From Endothia cerciana (lineage: Eukaryota > Ascomycota > Sordariomycetes > Diaporthales > Cryphonectriaceae): 64,000 nucleotides of DNA. A program made the translations under genes and the position numbers. The notes under the pieces were generated by a model. It worked only from the letters and a program-made list of their open reading frames with translations, was not told the origin of the DNA and did not search any database. Positions 44,251-56,399 of the stretch are shown one piece after another; position 1 is the stretch's first letter; the number at the start of each line of letters is the position of its first letter. The stretch covers positions 2,418,001-2,482,000 of the forward strand of contig JALRMH010000001.1 in assembly GCA_026119935.1 (NCBI GenBank). Reading direction: 5' to 3'.

Positions 44251-47200
44251 AGCGTCGAGGCACCAAAAGGAGGGAAACAGAGGATTAAGGTTGTGAGCAT
44301 GAGGATGAGGGGGAATACGCAAATAGAAGGCCTCAAGGCGGGGCCGCGGTCAAGGAGATGTCGAAACCTTCGAGTTTCTCTTTCCGAACTAGGGACGGCT
44401 CTCGTCTTTCTATCTGCCTCAACCACAAGGGCGGCCGTCATAGACCACGAGGGGCGCTTGCCCTCCAGGTTATATACAACCAAGGCATGACGGCAACAGT
44501 CTCCACGGAGTACGACTGCTCGAGCTGCCATCCATCGAAACAACATCCTCCCCTGCCGTTAAGATCGCGCCGCTTTAAAACCCAAATAAGACAATTACTC
44601 ACCGCAGGGAGTCCAGAGGGGAGTGCACGGCCCGTATCAAGTCGACCTCGCGCCTTTCCCGGGCTGCCTATCAGACCGAGCTGTCGTACGCGGCATGCGT
44701 TCTCGAAGTTCAGTCCTGTTGTTCGTCCCGTCCCAGACCTTGTCGTTGCGACACAAGGGTGGGGGGCCCACAGTCTCCATAGTATAGGGCAAAGCGCCGG
44801 GATCCCTAGCTCGAGATTCATGAGCTTACTTGGTCTGAACTTCTGCCCGGGGCTCGACTCGATTGGACCTTGGACACAGTCCACATGCCGACACCTCATC
44901 TCCGCCAGTCCATTCACCTCCCCGCCTGCACCGTCAACTGTGGAGGTTGGCGGATCGGTCCCTGGGGCGCTGCTCTGCATCGGTAATGAAGTCCTCATGC
45001 CTTTGGGCTCATGTTTCCTTTTTTAGCAGTATCACGGGCGGCATGCGGGCTTGGCCCTCTGCAAGAAAAGGAGGGGGCCTTTCGGATCGCCTCTTCCGTT
45101 CCCTCAGCATTCACTGATCCCGTGCGTCCTGTCACCAGCAGTCGAGGCCGGTTAAGAATAGGTCACAGGTATTAGCGCGACACCTTCAGGCATGCATGCA
45201 TGAGGTGACGGATTGCAGAACGCTGGTCTGGAATCAGATGGGTTGTCTTTAAGACAGCTACTAAGACAGCCGGCACTGCGTACTGAGGCCGTACCAAGGT
45301 AAAAGGAGCCGAGAGAACCGCTCGGCACCCGGCCGCCGAGCTTGTCGATCCGGGCCGGAGAGTTTCTCGCCATGAATCAATCTATTTTGTTTTGGTTCCT
45401 CTTACCCATCCCCTCACCCGTCTCTCTCTTTTTCCTTCTTTCCTTCTCCCCTGTCTTCCCTATAACACCCGACTTGCTGCCCGAATAACCCAGAAAATCT
45501 ATGCTGACAAAATATGAGAATGGCCAGGGGCAGGTTTCCCACATTTTCCGATACAAAACAGTCTTGACGCTAGGCGCTACAGGTCCGTCGATCATGTATA
45601 AGAGCACGGTTCTTATTCGATCTCTAACTCCTATTGCGTTGGTAGCCCTTACCCTATCACACCGGGGTACCGGGCAATCTACGTAATAACTGTCCTCGCA
45701 TCTGAAATTGCCGAGGGGAAAGTCGTTATCTTGCTCTTGGATTCTGACTCCGCCTGCAACTCTCAAACGGCAGAACCTCGTCGGGTTGGCCCCTCACAAG
45801 GTCACCGACTCTGCCTGCGATGAGGACGTGGATAGAATTCGAGCTCTTGCGGATGTCGCCAAGACTCATGGCTTCTTTGTGTGGTTTGATTAGCAGGCCC
45901 GCCGGCAAGCGCAAGCCAACATACCTTGGATCACCACCACCTTCAGAGCAAAGTTGCCGCACCTCGGCCACGTGCCGAGTGCCTTTGTTAAGCTTGTTTC
46001 TATGCCCATTCCCTTCTGTCACGGACCGCGGCCGCTCTCGCCTCGCCCCGAGGTTGACAGGCCAAAGCTTATCTTGGATGCCGAGACCTCGGTAGCCTCG
46101 CATACCTGGGCCACACCACGAGGGAGAACTCTGAATCAGAGCCGCAGCAGGTGCGGTGGGAACCAAAACAGCCGTTCGAAACACCACGTCTGGCCTGCTC
46201 GCGATAATAGCCTTACCTTACCCTTGTAGCAGCAGGGGGGAGCCGGGAGAGAGGCTCCGCAAGGGCAAAGGGAACCCGCTTGCCCGCCCCCCTTCCCAAG
46301 ACACGCACCTCGATCCTGACGCTGTCGCAGCAGCTCAGTCCCACATGTTGTCCCAGGTCAAGTTGGGCCACCACGTTATCCGTGCCATGTCACATTGTGC
46401 CTCCGGACACCCTTCTCCCACCACCTTACAGAGATACGCACCGTCACACAACAGAGATAGGCGAGGTCGGACGGTCTCAGACCAGGCCAAGCCGGCGATC
46501 TCAGACCCATCCTGTCCAGCGGACTCGTCTACCTTGATCTGGCCTCGCAATGGCGGACCAGCGCGGTTCGTCTGAGCCGTCCTTCCTGCAGGTGCGCTCA
46601 GTAAGGGGACCAAAATGTGTGCCTATAGCTGCCCGCCTGAATAGCCATCGATGGGATGTTACCTCACCCACAGGCGGAGCAAGTGCTGCTGCTGCTCTGA
46701 GGGCATTTTTATTCCACGAGTGCGTCTTGAGTCTTGTCGATGGTCAGTCCCTGCCGAGATGTTGTGCTCTAGTAGTTGTGGTGATCTTGCTATGACCTTT
46801 CCTTCTTCTTTGTTCGGCTACGTATCCTGAGGTGCCTCTGCAGGAGGCTTTGGAGAGCTAGGCGTGATTGGCACAGTGGAGTGCGAAGAGGCATGCTTGT
46901 AAGTGCGACGATACGGTACTGCACCTCGGAGTTGCTTCGACCGCCCCAGACCGACCGCTCACAAGCCGCGGCGGTCCAAGTTGGTGTGCGCGGTGAGTAA
47001 AATCCCCCCTGCCCCTACTCGAGTGTTTGATTGGCCGCGCTGTATGTGTGTTTGAAAGTCGAGATGCCTCCTTATGCTTGAAGGTTACCGCGGGAGCTTG
47101 GGGAAGACCACCCCCGACCAGCAAATAGTACTATGCATCAACAGAACAACGAAGCGAGGTTCCGACTGAGATGCCGAATGGCTTCTCAAGACCGTGGAGA

Positions 47201-47470
47201 CCCCGACCCGTTGTCCCATGGTGGAAGGTCTCTGCAGTCCTTTATAGCATCGGGCAATTGTGTGCAAGCAGCAGTTCTTGTCCTTTTAATTATCATTGCC
47301 CCAGACACAGCGTTCCGTGTCCTCCCGTGGGATAGCCTCCTTTGGGATAATCCTCTGGAATTATTGGCTATGGGGAAACCAACCCCCCCGTGGCAGCAAC
47401 TGGATCCTCCCGCCCTGAACGCCTTTTTTTTGGTGATAGCCCCCAACGCCAACCAAGAAGCCAATATAAC
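44251..47470. other. Long gene-poor region
   Basis: About 3.2 kb between the GH43 gene (-) and the 3' end of CBF5 (-). Open frames on both strands (for example 45377-45766 and 45726-46187 minus) show no recognisable family and overlap each other in conflicting frames. A pyrimidine-rich tract lies at about 45395-45465. It may contain non-coding transcripts or decayed sequence. Confidence 0.5.
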
Positions 47471-49015
47471 CTAGTCGCTGTCATCCGCCTCCTTGGAAGA
47501 CTTCTTGGCCTTCTTCTCCGCCTTCCTCCGCTTGCGCTCTGCCTTCTCCTCCGGGGTCTCGGCCTCGTGCTTCTTCCGCTTCTTGTTCTCACCATCCTTG
47601 GGTGTCTCGGGGTCATGAGGAACAACGGCGGCGGGCGCGACGGCCTTGGGGAGGTCCGAGGACGCAGCCTCCGTGGGCTTCGAAGGGGTGGCCTGGGCAT
47701 CGGCGGCACTGTAGTCTGTGTACGACTCCGTCCACTTGGCGGGCGTAGCCTCATTGGGTCTTCCGTACTTGTCAAGCTTGCCATCGGCCTTCAGCTTCTT
47801 TTTCTCTGCGGCGGTTGGGCCGAGGCCCCATCTCCTGGGGTACAGGTCGCGCTCCATGATACACCGCTTGACCTTGGCAACGACGCCGTGGTCGCAGGTG
47901 GTCATCTCGACGGCGGACATCATCGCAATGCCGATAGCGATGGCCTCGCCCTTGGTCGTGATCAAGACGCACTCCTCATGCTGTTCAATGTTGGACTCGT
48001 ATCGCAGCAGGCCAGGCAACATCAACTTCGCACCATAGGTTATGGCGTTCACTGCACTGTCCTTGACGACGAGTCGCTTGTAGCCAACCAGCAGGGTCTC
48101 GAGAGGCTGGATAACTTGCCGTAGGTAGGTCTCGTCACGGTTGTTGTCTGTAGGCCCGGTCAATTAGTCAAACCCCACGCCGCTCGGGCCACAGCAAAAG
48201 TGGGACTCACCGTATTGCCACTGGGCATCAAGAACATCGTGCAACGTGACCAGATCCTTGGTCTCGTCCATGGCACCAGAGCGCACTCGCCGCAGCTCTT
48301 GCATGTGCGCTCCCACACCGAGTAGCAGTCCCATGTGCACGCAGAGCGTCCGGATGTAGGTGCCGGCCTCACAGCTGACCCAGAAGACACCGAGGTGGCG
48401 GTCATTGTCGAACTCGATGAGCTTGGACTCGTAGATGGTACGAATACGCAGCTGTCGCTTGACGGCAGAGATCAAAGGGGGTCGCTGGAACAGGGAACCG
48501 GTAAGCTGCTCGAGGACGCGGGCGAACTCTGCCTCGCCGCCGGGGACTTTGTCGTGGAACCGCACAACCGCGACGTACTCCTTTCCGGCACCTTGTTGGG
48601 ACTTGACGAGTCGTGTGGCCCGGTCGATGCAGACAATGAGACAGCCCGTGACCTTGGGATCGAGGGTACCGCTGTGACCAGTCTTCTCCGTGCGAAGCAT
48701 ACGCTTCACCCAGGCGACGACTTCGTGGGAGGAGGGGTTCGAGGGCTTGTCGAGGTTGATGACTCCGGAAGAGACATAACTCTTGATGTCTCGCATGTGG
48801 GGCTTGCAGCCATGGGGAATTGGCGTGAAATGACCTGTCCTCACAAGCACTGTGATGGCGCCACGTCAGTAAGGTTGGGAGCTGTCTGATGCCGCATCTA
48901 TGCAGATGAATCGTTACATACGTTTGTCATAGTTCTTCAACAACAGTGGCCAGTCGCTCGTATCAGCGGCTGGTGTTGTGGCCTGTGGCACGATAATATG
49001 CTTGTCGTCGGCCAT
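47471..49015 (-). CDS. CBF5: H/ACA snoRNP pseudouridine synthase (dyskerin)
   Basis: Three exons, 49015..48922, 48849..48211 and 48147..47471, encode 469 residues; introns are 72 and 63 nt and both leave phase 1. Cbf5 is the catalytic subunit of H/ACA ribonucleoproteins, converting uridine to pseudouridine in rRNA and snRNA and supporting 18S rRNA processing. The dyskerin-like and TruB domains are highly conserved: NYDKLLVRTGHFTPIP, then SSGVINLDKPSNPSSHEVVA, and HSGTLDPKVTGCLIV, which carries the catalytic Asp. The PUA domain follows (LVVKDSAVNAITYGAKLMLP and VLITTKGEAIAIGIAMMSA). The C-terminal 100 residues are Lys/Glu-rich with KKRKKHEAE, the nucleolar tail seen in other eukaryotes. Confidence 0.96.
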
Positions 49016-49727
49016 CTTGGCTGGTGATGTTGTGTTGGAGGTGTTGTAGGGGTTTGCACAAGGTGGTGGTTGGAACCGCGCGGTCGAGGTTGATGAAGCT
49101 TCCCAAATTTTTTGGTGTGGGGAATTGCCAAGTGATTTTACACTAGCCCACTTCCAGTCTGTCTGGGCAGGCACATACAGAACATCCCACCGCCAGAACG
49201 ACCCCAGATGAGGTCTACAACGACCAGTCAGATATGCCCAAACTCACAGGTCAACCTTGAGCCCGCTACGGCCTACTCTACGTCAGAATAAACTACTATC
49301 GAATGTATATTTGATTCGCGAGAGACTGGGGAGAGGGGCGAACTTTGACGTTCGTATTTTACAGAGGTACGGAATAATCTGGCCGGCACATCTCCCCCCC
49401 CCCCCCAAAAAAAAAAGGAGCTTCACACATGGGAAACCACACAGAATAGGTGAGCAGAGAAGGGCAAAGAAGAAAGCAAAAGGAAAAATGGGTGCCAATG
49501 AGGATAAGAGTAAGCTATGGATATGTACTAGATAACTACTACACTTAAGTGCGGCCACGGGACTATATCGATCCATACACAACAGCATCGACAAGGATAA
49601 GCTTAGATCTTAACCTCAACATCACCTCAGTATCATGATAGATCTCGGTCCCATCATCCCCTGGCTGCATTGAGAAAATTCAACATGACCTAGCAAAAAA
49701 AAATGTCAAAAAAAATTATTAAAAAAA
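49016..49727. other. Intergenic spacer with homopolymer runs
   Basis: Upstream of CBF5 (-). It contains a C13 run directly followed by A10 (49394-49416), and a poly-A-rich stretch just 3' of the tRNA gene on its strand (T-rich on the minus strand, about 49695-49727), which fits RNA polymerase III termination. Confidence 0.6.
49702..49727 (-). terminator. RNA polymerase III oligo-T terminator
   Basis: Immediately after the tRNA-Pro gene the minus strand reads TTTTTTT (complement of 49721-49727) and then a second T run (complement of about 49709-49715). Oligo-T tracts of this kind end Pol III transcripts. Confidence 0.7.
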
Positions 49728-49811
49728 GGCCTCGATCCGGGATTGAACCGGAGACCTCCTGCATTGTGTTAATCACCCAAAGCAGGAATCATACCACTAG
49801 ACCATCGAGGC
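49728..49811 (-). tRNA. tRNA-Pro (anticodon UGG) with intron
   Basis: The minus strand folds as a full cloverleaf. The acceptor stem is GCCTCGA paired with TCGAGGC, the D arm contains GGTCTAGTGGTATGA, the anticodon stem is CCTGC/GCAGG, and the T arm is TCCGG-TTCAATC-CCGGA. The loop TTTGGG places UGG at positions 34-36 (complement of 49779-49777), with purine 37. A 12-nt insertion TGATTAACACAA directly after position 37 (complement of 49775-49764) is the canonical place for a nuclear tRNA intron removed by the SEN endonuclease. Internal A and B box sequences (TGGTCTAGTGG and GGTTCAATCC) are present and oligo-T follows. Mature length would be 72 nt before CCA addition. Confidence 0.95.
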
Positions 49812-50536
49812 TATACAACTTGTCTGGGTTCAAATTTGGTAAATTATATCTCTAATTCAGAATTGCTCGATAGAACTACCTAGCTTGGACCCCAGATATC
49901 GCTGTCGAAAGCCTCCTTGCAATATTGCAGATAGGGTGCCCGTTGGGGACAGCAGCTAATAAATGAATAGCCAACTGCAGTTTTGGTGATTGTTTTTCGT
50001 GTCCACAATTCGCATGACTTGCAGCTTTGCAGTGCTGTACCAGCCGATGGACAACCCATGGCCAGGATCCGAGAGCGGCCATACCAATGCCGACACCAGG
50101 TCAACTTGCGATTCTTGCTGCTAAGATGGGATGGTCTGATATATCAGGAGAGGAAACGATCAAATACAGTTTGTTGCAAACAGCGATGTAGGCACGCGCC
50201 TTGGAGATATGCTGTTGCTTTTCTCTTGTCAAGGCCGGCCCGCCTCCCCGTCTTGCTCGAGGCCAATTTGGCCAACAAAGATTGATGAGCAAAGTTCCTA
50301 CCCACTGGGAACAGTTTATCAAGCGGTTGGTAGGGAGGAGGAGGGGTGCTTGACATAATTATTGTGTCATCATTAAAATAGCCTGGAGGTATGTGACCCT
50401 TTGCGACCACCACCTCGGCGACAAAAATCACAAACGGGCTTAAGGACAGCCACCTTCAAACACCGAACTCCATGCTCAACTCAGAGAATTCATCACTTTA
50501 GGATGACGACCAGACCTCTCCCTTTCCCTGTCGATA
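49812..50536. other. Intergenic spacer
   Basis: Between the tRNA gene and the 3' end of receptor-like gene B (-). I see nothing recognisable in it. Confidence 0.5.
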
Positions 50537-52083
50537 TTAGATCCGATCCTCCCCATCCACGTCGTCCCTCAGCCCGCCGCTCATAGCATGAGTGGGCGGC
50601 GGCGGTGGCGGGATTACCCTCTCCGGACTGTACCGTCCATAACCAGGATGCTGCAGGACGGGTGCGCAGTTCTCCCTCGCCATCCTGTTCCTGAAACTGT
50701 TGCTGTTGCCGGCCACGTTGCTGCCGCCGGCACTGCTCCCTCCCGCGCTGCTGCTGACCTCGTGCAGCTCGTACGACTCGACGTTGTCGGCGCCGTTGTC
50801 CCCCGCGCCGCCGGTGCCCCTGCTCTGGACGCTCTGGTCTGACACCTTGGACCGCAGGCTGGGCTCGTCGCCGCCCAGCGCGAGCCCTATGTGCGTGGGC
50901 GGGGTCGCGGCACCGGCGGCCGCCTCGTGCTCGTCCTGCAGGGCCTTCTCCTGCGCCGCGGTCGGGAAGCCCCCGCCGTAGGCGGGCTGGTCGTGGAACG
51001 CCTGCGGCCACTGCTGGTGGGCCATGACCATCGACGCCTCGGCGCCGTTGTTGACGGGGCTGTTGTGCTGCGACGAGTACGGCGAGAAGTAACGCGCGTA
51101 GCTGGGCTCGGAGGCCGTCGCGGACAGGGGCGAGTCATCCCACCCGCGGAGCGGTTTCTGCGACAGCGGCGTCTCGTTCATGTCAGGGCCCCGATGCACA
51201 ACAGCGCCGCCTGCGAATGGGTGTGGCCAACCTGACTCCTTGTGCTGCATCTCGAGCTGGCGGAGGAACACGCGGCGGCGCCGGCGGCCGTTGCAGACGA
51301 TGCAGAAGCCCGCCACGGCGAGGACCACGCAGAGGCCGCCTATCGCGATGCCGACCTTGGCGCCGAGCGTGATGGGTCCCGAGACGTTGATGTTCGTCCA
51401 GCTGCTGGTCGGTGTGGGTGTGGCCTCGTTCATGAGGGTCGTCGAGAAGATGCCTCCCTGGACCGAGATGGCTGAGCCTGGCGCGGGCTTCTGGTCACAG
51501 CCTACTTGAAGCATCACCACCATGTTGGCGAGGTATTGTTGCTGCCTGGACCGCAGGCAGTCCACGCATCCATCGTAGAAGGTGCTGTCGGCCCAGTCGG
51601 CGCAGTAGTCGTATGCGCCGACGCTGGTGCTGGTGCTGAAGTTACTATATTGGAAGGCATCCTGGAGCGGTCCACAGGCGCGTCTGTGTTGCACGTCAGC
51701 CCGACTTCTTCACTCTGGCAGCAGAGGGGAGCGACCACTCACGATGTAATACAAGGACTGTCCCCGACACTGATATTCCCTGGCTCACCCCAGAGACACT
51801 CCGATAGAGTATATCTGGAATTGTACAGCAGCCATTGCTGATCCGTCGAGTTTGGGTCGGTCGTATAGTATGTGCTGGTCAATTCACAGTTCATGCAGTT
51901 CTTGAGCACGGTTCCTGTCGAGCCGCTGAAGTCGCTATTCTGGCACACGATATCGGCCGGTGTTGTCGCGGTCAGGACATTGCCACACTGCTGGTCGCAT
52001 GTAGATCCTGACGTGACAAGAATGGCAGCTGCGGGGCCGGTGACAGCAGCGCTCGCAGCCAGCCTCACTATTGAGAGCCTCAT
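50537..52083 (-). CDS. Receptor-like single-pass protein B with 12-Cys ectodomain
   Basis: Two exons, 52083..51743 and 51683..50537, encode 495 residues; the 59-nt intron (GTGAGT, CACAG) joins in phase 2. A signal peptide-like N-terminus (MRLSIVRLAASAAVTGPAAA) is followed by 12 cysteines in the same order as protein A: CDQQC, DIVCQNSDF, KNCMNC, WLLYNSRYTLSEC, ACGPLQDAFQYSN, YCAD, FYDGCVDC, YLANM and GCDQKP. One transmembrane helix (about residues 222-245, VGIAIGGLCVVLAVAGFCIV) ends in NGRRRRR. The cytosolic tail is about 245 residues, Ser/Gly/Gln-rich, with SLRSKVSDQS and a PPPPPP run near the end. Compared with protein A the intron positions differ and the tails are unrelated. Probably a surface sensor; function unknown. 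Confidence 0.8.
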
Positions 52084-54114
52084 CTCTGGTGTCGGGTGAC
52101 TAGGCCCTGTGCCGAGCGAGGCCGTCAGCGGAGGACGTTATCCAAATCACGTTGAAGAATGTGCGGGGTCGAGAGGGCAGTGCTGGACAGCCCAGGTGTT
52201 GTTTTCGCTGCGTAGTTACTGCGGTGCAACCGAACCCATGACGCTTGTTCAACGGGAACTCTGGCCGACATGTGGGCCGCAGTGGCCGACCCGGACAATA
52301 TATCAGCCTCTCGTCCGCCCCTTGGGACAGACAAATGTGATCTTGGTGATGTGAAAGGAGAGCGCTTTAGCGCCAGGAGCTGCAGTCGCAGCACGTATCA
52401 GGCTCTGACCCAAAGAGCCGGAACGCAGACACTCCTGTGGGGTGTGATCCGGTACGACGTCGAACGAGGATGAAGACGAATCCGGCGACAAGAAGTGGGA
52501 GAGCCTCCTGCAAACTGGTCTGAGGTTCCACAGGATCGTGGAAGGTGGGCGGACAGACTTATTCGCCTGTTGGCGTGAGGTCCGCTGGCCTCCCAATGTG
52601 GTCGACCCACGGAAGAAGAGCAGCCCTCGACGTTCGTGACCTCCGAGGGGGCCGCACACCATCTCCGAAGACCCTTTCCCTCCCGAGCAAGGCCATTGTT
52701 CTGGGATTCGGTGGATGGCACCCTGGATTGACCAGTCAGAGTGAGGCATGTCTTCAATATCACCTGCAGTGATGCGCAGCGCACGCAGCGCCCCCTGCGA
52801 GTCTTCACACCTTGAAGATGAACGGCGTCCAGTGATTGGGCGTCGGCCAGCCTCTCGCCTTCTCCCGCAAGCGCCCACGGTAACCTTGTCGGCCCTGAAG
52901 AGGATAAGCTCAACCGACGTGCCCACATCTCTTGCATATCCCGCCCCCAATTGGTTCTCTCACTGCAATTACATTCGGCCCCCCCCCCCCCACGTCACTC
53001 ACAAGAACGCTCTCGCCATCACCACCAGCATGCTGCAGATGTCGTGACTTCAGGCGCTGGCGGTATCGGTGTCACCCGGATATGGCCCGATCTCGTTGAA
53101 AGAGTCCCTGGAATCGGCTTCTTAATCACGAGCTGCCGGATCGCCGAGATGGCGTCCCCTTCGACGCGGCGCTTATCGATGTGGTCGGAGGATCCATTCG
53201 AGTGGATGGTTGGCGTGCCGAGCGAGTCCGAGTGTGCTGAAGGATTCAAGGGCCTGCTTGCTGTAAGTGAGACAGTTCAGATGACGAAGTAGGCGCACGC
53301 CTTTCTACTCCCCACCATCTGTCCCTCACCCGCTGGTTAGGCTCACCCCGTTCTTCAGGTCAGCCAAAAGGTAGCAGGAGCTTCTACGAGAGGCCCATGA
53401 GTGCGACTCGGCTGGCGCGAAAGTACAGACAAGGTTCTGGCATGAGTTGCAGACGGCAGGTCGATGTGCCTTGCGGAGACACCACAGTGAACCACACCAA
53501 TTTGAATGCGTCCCTTGTCACAAAAATCATTTATCATCATCTTCCACAATGCCCCCCCAATATCTGCTGAGATATCAATGGCGGATCTGGCGCACATCAT
53601 GGGTCTTGTAGACGCTTCAGATGCTAGCTGCGTGCGCCTTCGGAGATGGCTACGTGCGGACTGAATGTCCGAAGATTGAAGCCATGGATATCTCGCAAAG
53701 CGCTACGGCAGGTTCATGCAACCTGGCCACCCGTGGTCGAGAAGGCCGAGGAGTAACGTTGACGCGCCGGCTCGAGAGTCTGCATGTTTTCTGCTCCTTC
53801 GGCCTGTATGGCACAGACCGCCCAGCCCACATCTTTCCAATGAAGGACAATGGGTCCAGCTGGCCGGTCCTCGTGTACTGGTTCTCTGAAGGCTCGCTAG
53901 ATGGACTAAGCCCCTTGGTGTTTCCCGACCTACCGAGGTGTGAGAAGCACCACGCACTGGATCTCCGCCGCGGAGGGCAACTCACCATTGTTCTCAAGTG
54001 CAAGTAAATATAACCGTCACGTAGCGGACGCATGAGACTCTGGTGCCGAGGCCTAACATGTTGCTCGGAGCCAGGCGACATCAACGTGATTCAGGCTTTC
54101 GTCTAAGCAAACTC
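52084..54114. other. Gene-poor region
   Basis: About 2 kb between receptor-like gene B (-) and the 3' end of the amidase gene (-). It contains a C13 run at 52979-52991. Open stretches such as 52951-53292 and 53621-54007 on the plus strand have no recognisable family. I report no gene. Confidence 0.45.
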
Positions 54115-55438
54115 TCAGGACGAGATCTCCACATCCTCTTCCTCATCGAACTCGGTCTGATGTTCAGGCAGGACGCCATTTGCGGAGGCTGCTGGCACAG
54201 GCTCACCAGCAGGCGGCTCGAGGTCTTCTTCTTCCGTCTGGGCACGGAGGACAAGCTTCCCCAGGGGCGGGTTGGCCGTGTCTACAACTAGGAGATTCTT
54301 CTCGCAGCGGCCCAGGATGCCATAAACGCTGACCTCTCCGTGCTTTATCCCGAGCACTGTAGATGTACCTGCATAGACAGTCTCGCCCTCGATGCCGCAC
54401 CGGTTACACAACACCCTGTAAAGTCTGAATGTCAGCAACTACAGGGAAGAGAGCTTTGCACGTGTCTGCAACGAGGTATGCCAAGGCCATCGCGCTGTGC
54501 GATCCCCCAAAACACATTTCAAGTCTCAAGGGTTCGACGAGAATCGACAAGAAGGAACCGGAATGTGCGCCAAGCGGAACTTACACGATGATCTCGTCCT
54601 CAGTTTCAGCACGGATGATCGGCTCCATGCGCTGCACCCAGTATGTGAGGGTCTCCCTTTCAACGCGAGTGTCAGCTGTGCAAGTCATCATGATCAGAAG
54701 GTTACGGTGCTATTCATAGAGCACCTACATATCAGGCTCATCGGGTTTGCTGGTGAACGTCGCCGCCTCCTCGCGCGTAAGCCACGCCATCGATATAATG
54801 ACCAAGTTGGCCCTGACCTCCAACACATGAAAGGCGAACTCGAAGGCGTTCCAGGGGGCCTCGAACTTGTACGGGTTGATGTCCATGCAGATGCCCATGG
54901 CAGTCTGTCCGAGCCCAGGCATAAACTCCCTACCGAAGCCTCGTCCCTCGAGCGCCCAGGTCTCGTCGATCATGTACAAGAAATGCTTCCTATAATTTGC
55001 GATGGTCTCGCCCTCGTTGTTGATGACGATGGCAGAGTTGTAGTACTCGGGGGACGTCGGCCACTTGTGTGAGACGTCCACCTGTTCGGGATACCCAACC
55101 ACGACGTGGCAGTTATGCCTCAGGGCCACTGTGCGTGCCCACAGCGAGCTCACGCCGCTCCCTTCATACTCGAGGAAGGGTGTGACGTGTTGGAGTGACT
55201 TGAAGTTGTACCCTGATCTGTGTGAGCCGATGCTGCCCTGACCTCAAGCACGCGGCCGGCTAGGTGCGTTTTGGGCAGCCACCGCGTACTCACCTGAGAA
55301 GGCCATCTCCGGCAGGATCAAGAGGTCCAGGCGGTCCAAGTCCTCCTGCTTAGCTCTTGCAAGCACTGAATCAGCCCGGTTGAGGTTGTTGTCCACGTCC
55401 CCGACATGGGGAGCGAACTGCAGGCACCCGATCCTCAT
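54115..55438 (-). CDS. NTA1: N-terminal asparagine/glutamine amidase, NTA1-type nitrilase
   Basis: Four exons, 55438..55294, 55212..54729, 54656..54585 and 54415..54115, encode 333 residues with consistent phases; introns are 81, 72 and 169 nt. The carbon-nitrogen hydrolase fold has its catalytic triad: Glu in ILPEMAFSGYNFKSL (about residue 44), Lys in NYRKHFLYMIDETWA (about 124) and Cys in AMGICMDINPYKFEAPW (about 155). The pattern YNFKSLQHVTPFLE and the M-D-I-N-P-Y-K-F motif match yeast Nta1, which deamidates N-terminal Asn and Gln so that proteins enter the Arg/N-degron pathway. The third exon uses a GTTGAAAG acceptor; the nearer CAG gives a stop. The C-terminus is an acidic tail ending EEEDVEISS. 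It is shorter than the 457-residue yeast enzyme. Confidence 0.9.
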
Positions 55439-56399
55439 CTTGACCGTTCTGTTCCAGCCACGAGAGCAGCTCTGATAAGAGGGAGGGGTCTCGGCGCTTC
55501 TGACCTTCCAGCCGTCAGACTCCGAGGAGGCGAGCTTCTTGGTGACGGATTCGAGGTCCGCGGCGGAGAAAGGGCGGCCTGAGCGACCAGCATCAATCTG
55601 GGGGCGAGTACTCCCCCCTGGGAGGCCGTATCGAGCAAGCAAGGGGCGATGACCTGATGCTATCTCATGAGCGTGCAGTGCAGAGACGAGCCCAAGATCG
55701 ACCCGAGGCTGTCGGAATTTAAGGGGATGAATCTCGCGAGGACCCGATGTTCGTCCTCATGAGATGGTCAGGCGTGCATGTCAGTTGTCGAGGTGCGCCC
55801 AAGGGGGGGGGTAGGGGGTATCAAAGTGCTGGAAATGGCCGAGTGACGAGGAGGGGCCGGAGGGTTTGCAGGCTAGCTGGTTAGTTGATGGGAGCTCCCC
55901 AGGGCGCGGGAGTGTCAGTCACCCCACCACGCCCACATGCCATAGTACCATTGTACCATAGTACAACAGAGTGCAGTACCCACTGGTCCCACTACTCCTG
56001 CCGGCAGTGGGAGGAAGGGCTGATTTTGGGAAATGCAAAGTCAGGGGGTTCAAAGCTGTCCTGCCGTGCCCTAACCTCCTCACCTCTCGGTGGTGACTTT
56101 CCGGGTTGGCCAACCATGTACCATCACCACGCGCCGAGGCCGGCGAGGAAGAGCTTTCAGGTCTGCAATGGCCTACTGACAAAACCGGCTGAGTTGCTTT
56201 TCTTGCTCCTTCTCTCCATCCGATCCTCGGAGTCTCCTCTCGAAGACGACTCCCGTCTGCCTCACAGTGTGGGCACTGTACATACAGCTCTGTACAGCTC
56301 AGGCCCTGCATTTCAAGATCTGGGGAGGATCTCGGGTGTTCTCCGGGAGCCTTGCTTGGACAGTCCTACTTGGCAATAAAGCCTACTCAGATGTCAACC
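55439..56399. other. Intergenic spacer
   Basis: Upstream of the amidase gene (-). The frame of the first exon stays open to 55642, but the chosen Met is followed directly by the conserved nitrilase strand. A G9-type run lies near 55805. No other gene is apparent. Confidence 0.5.

Noticed and set aside
45377..46187. Two overlapping minus-strand ORFs as a gene
   Set aside because: They are in different frames, have no splice sites that join them and no known domain.
53621..54007. 128-codon plus-strand ORF
   Set aside because: No motif or signal peptide; it lies antisense to another equally long frame.
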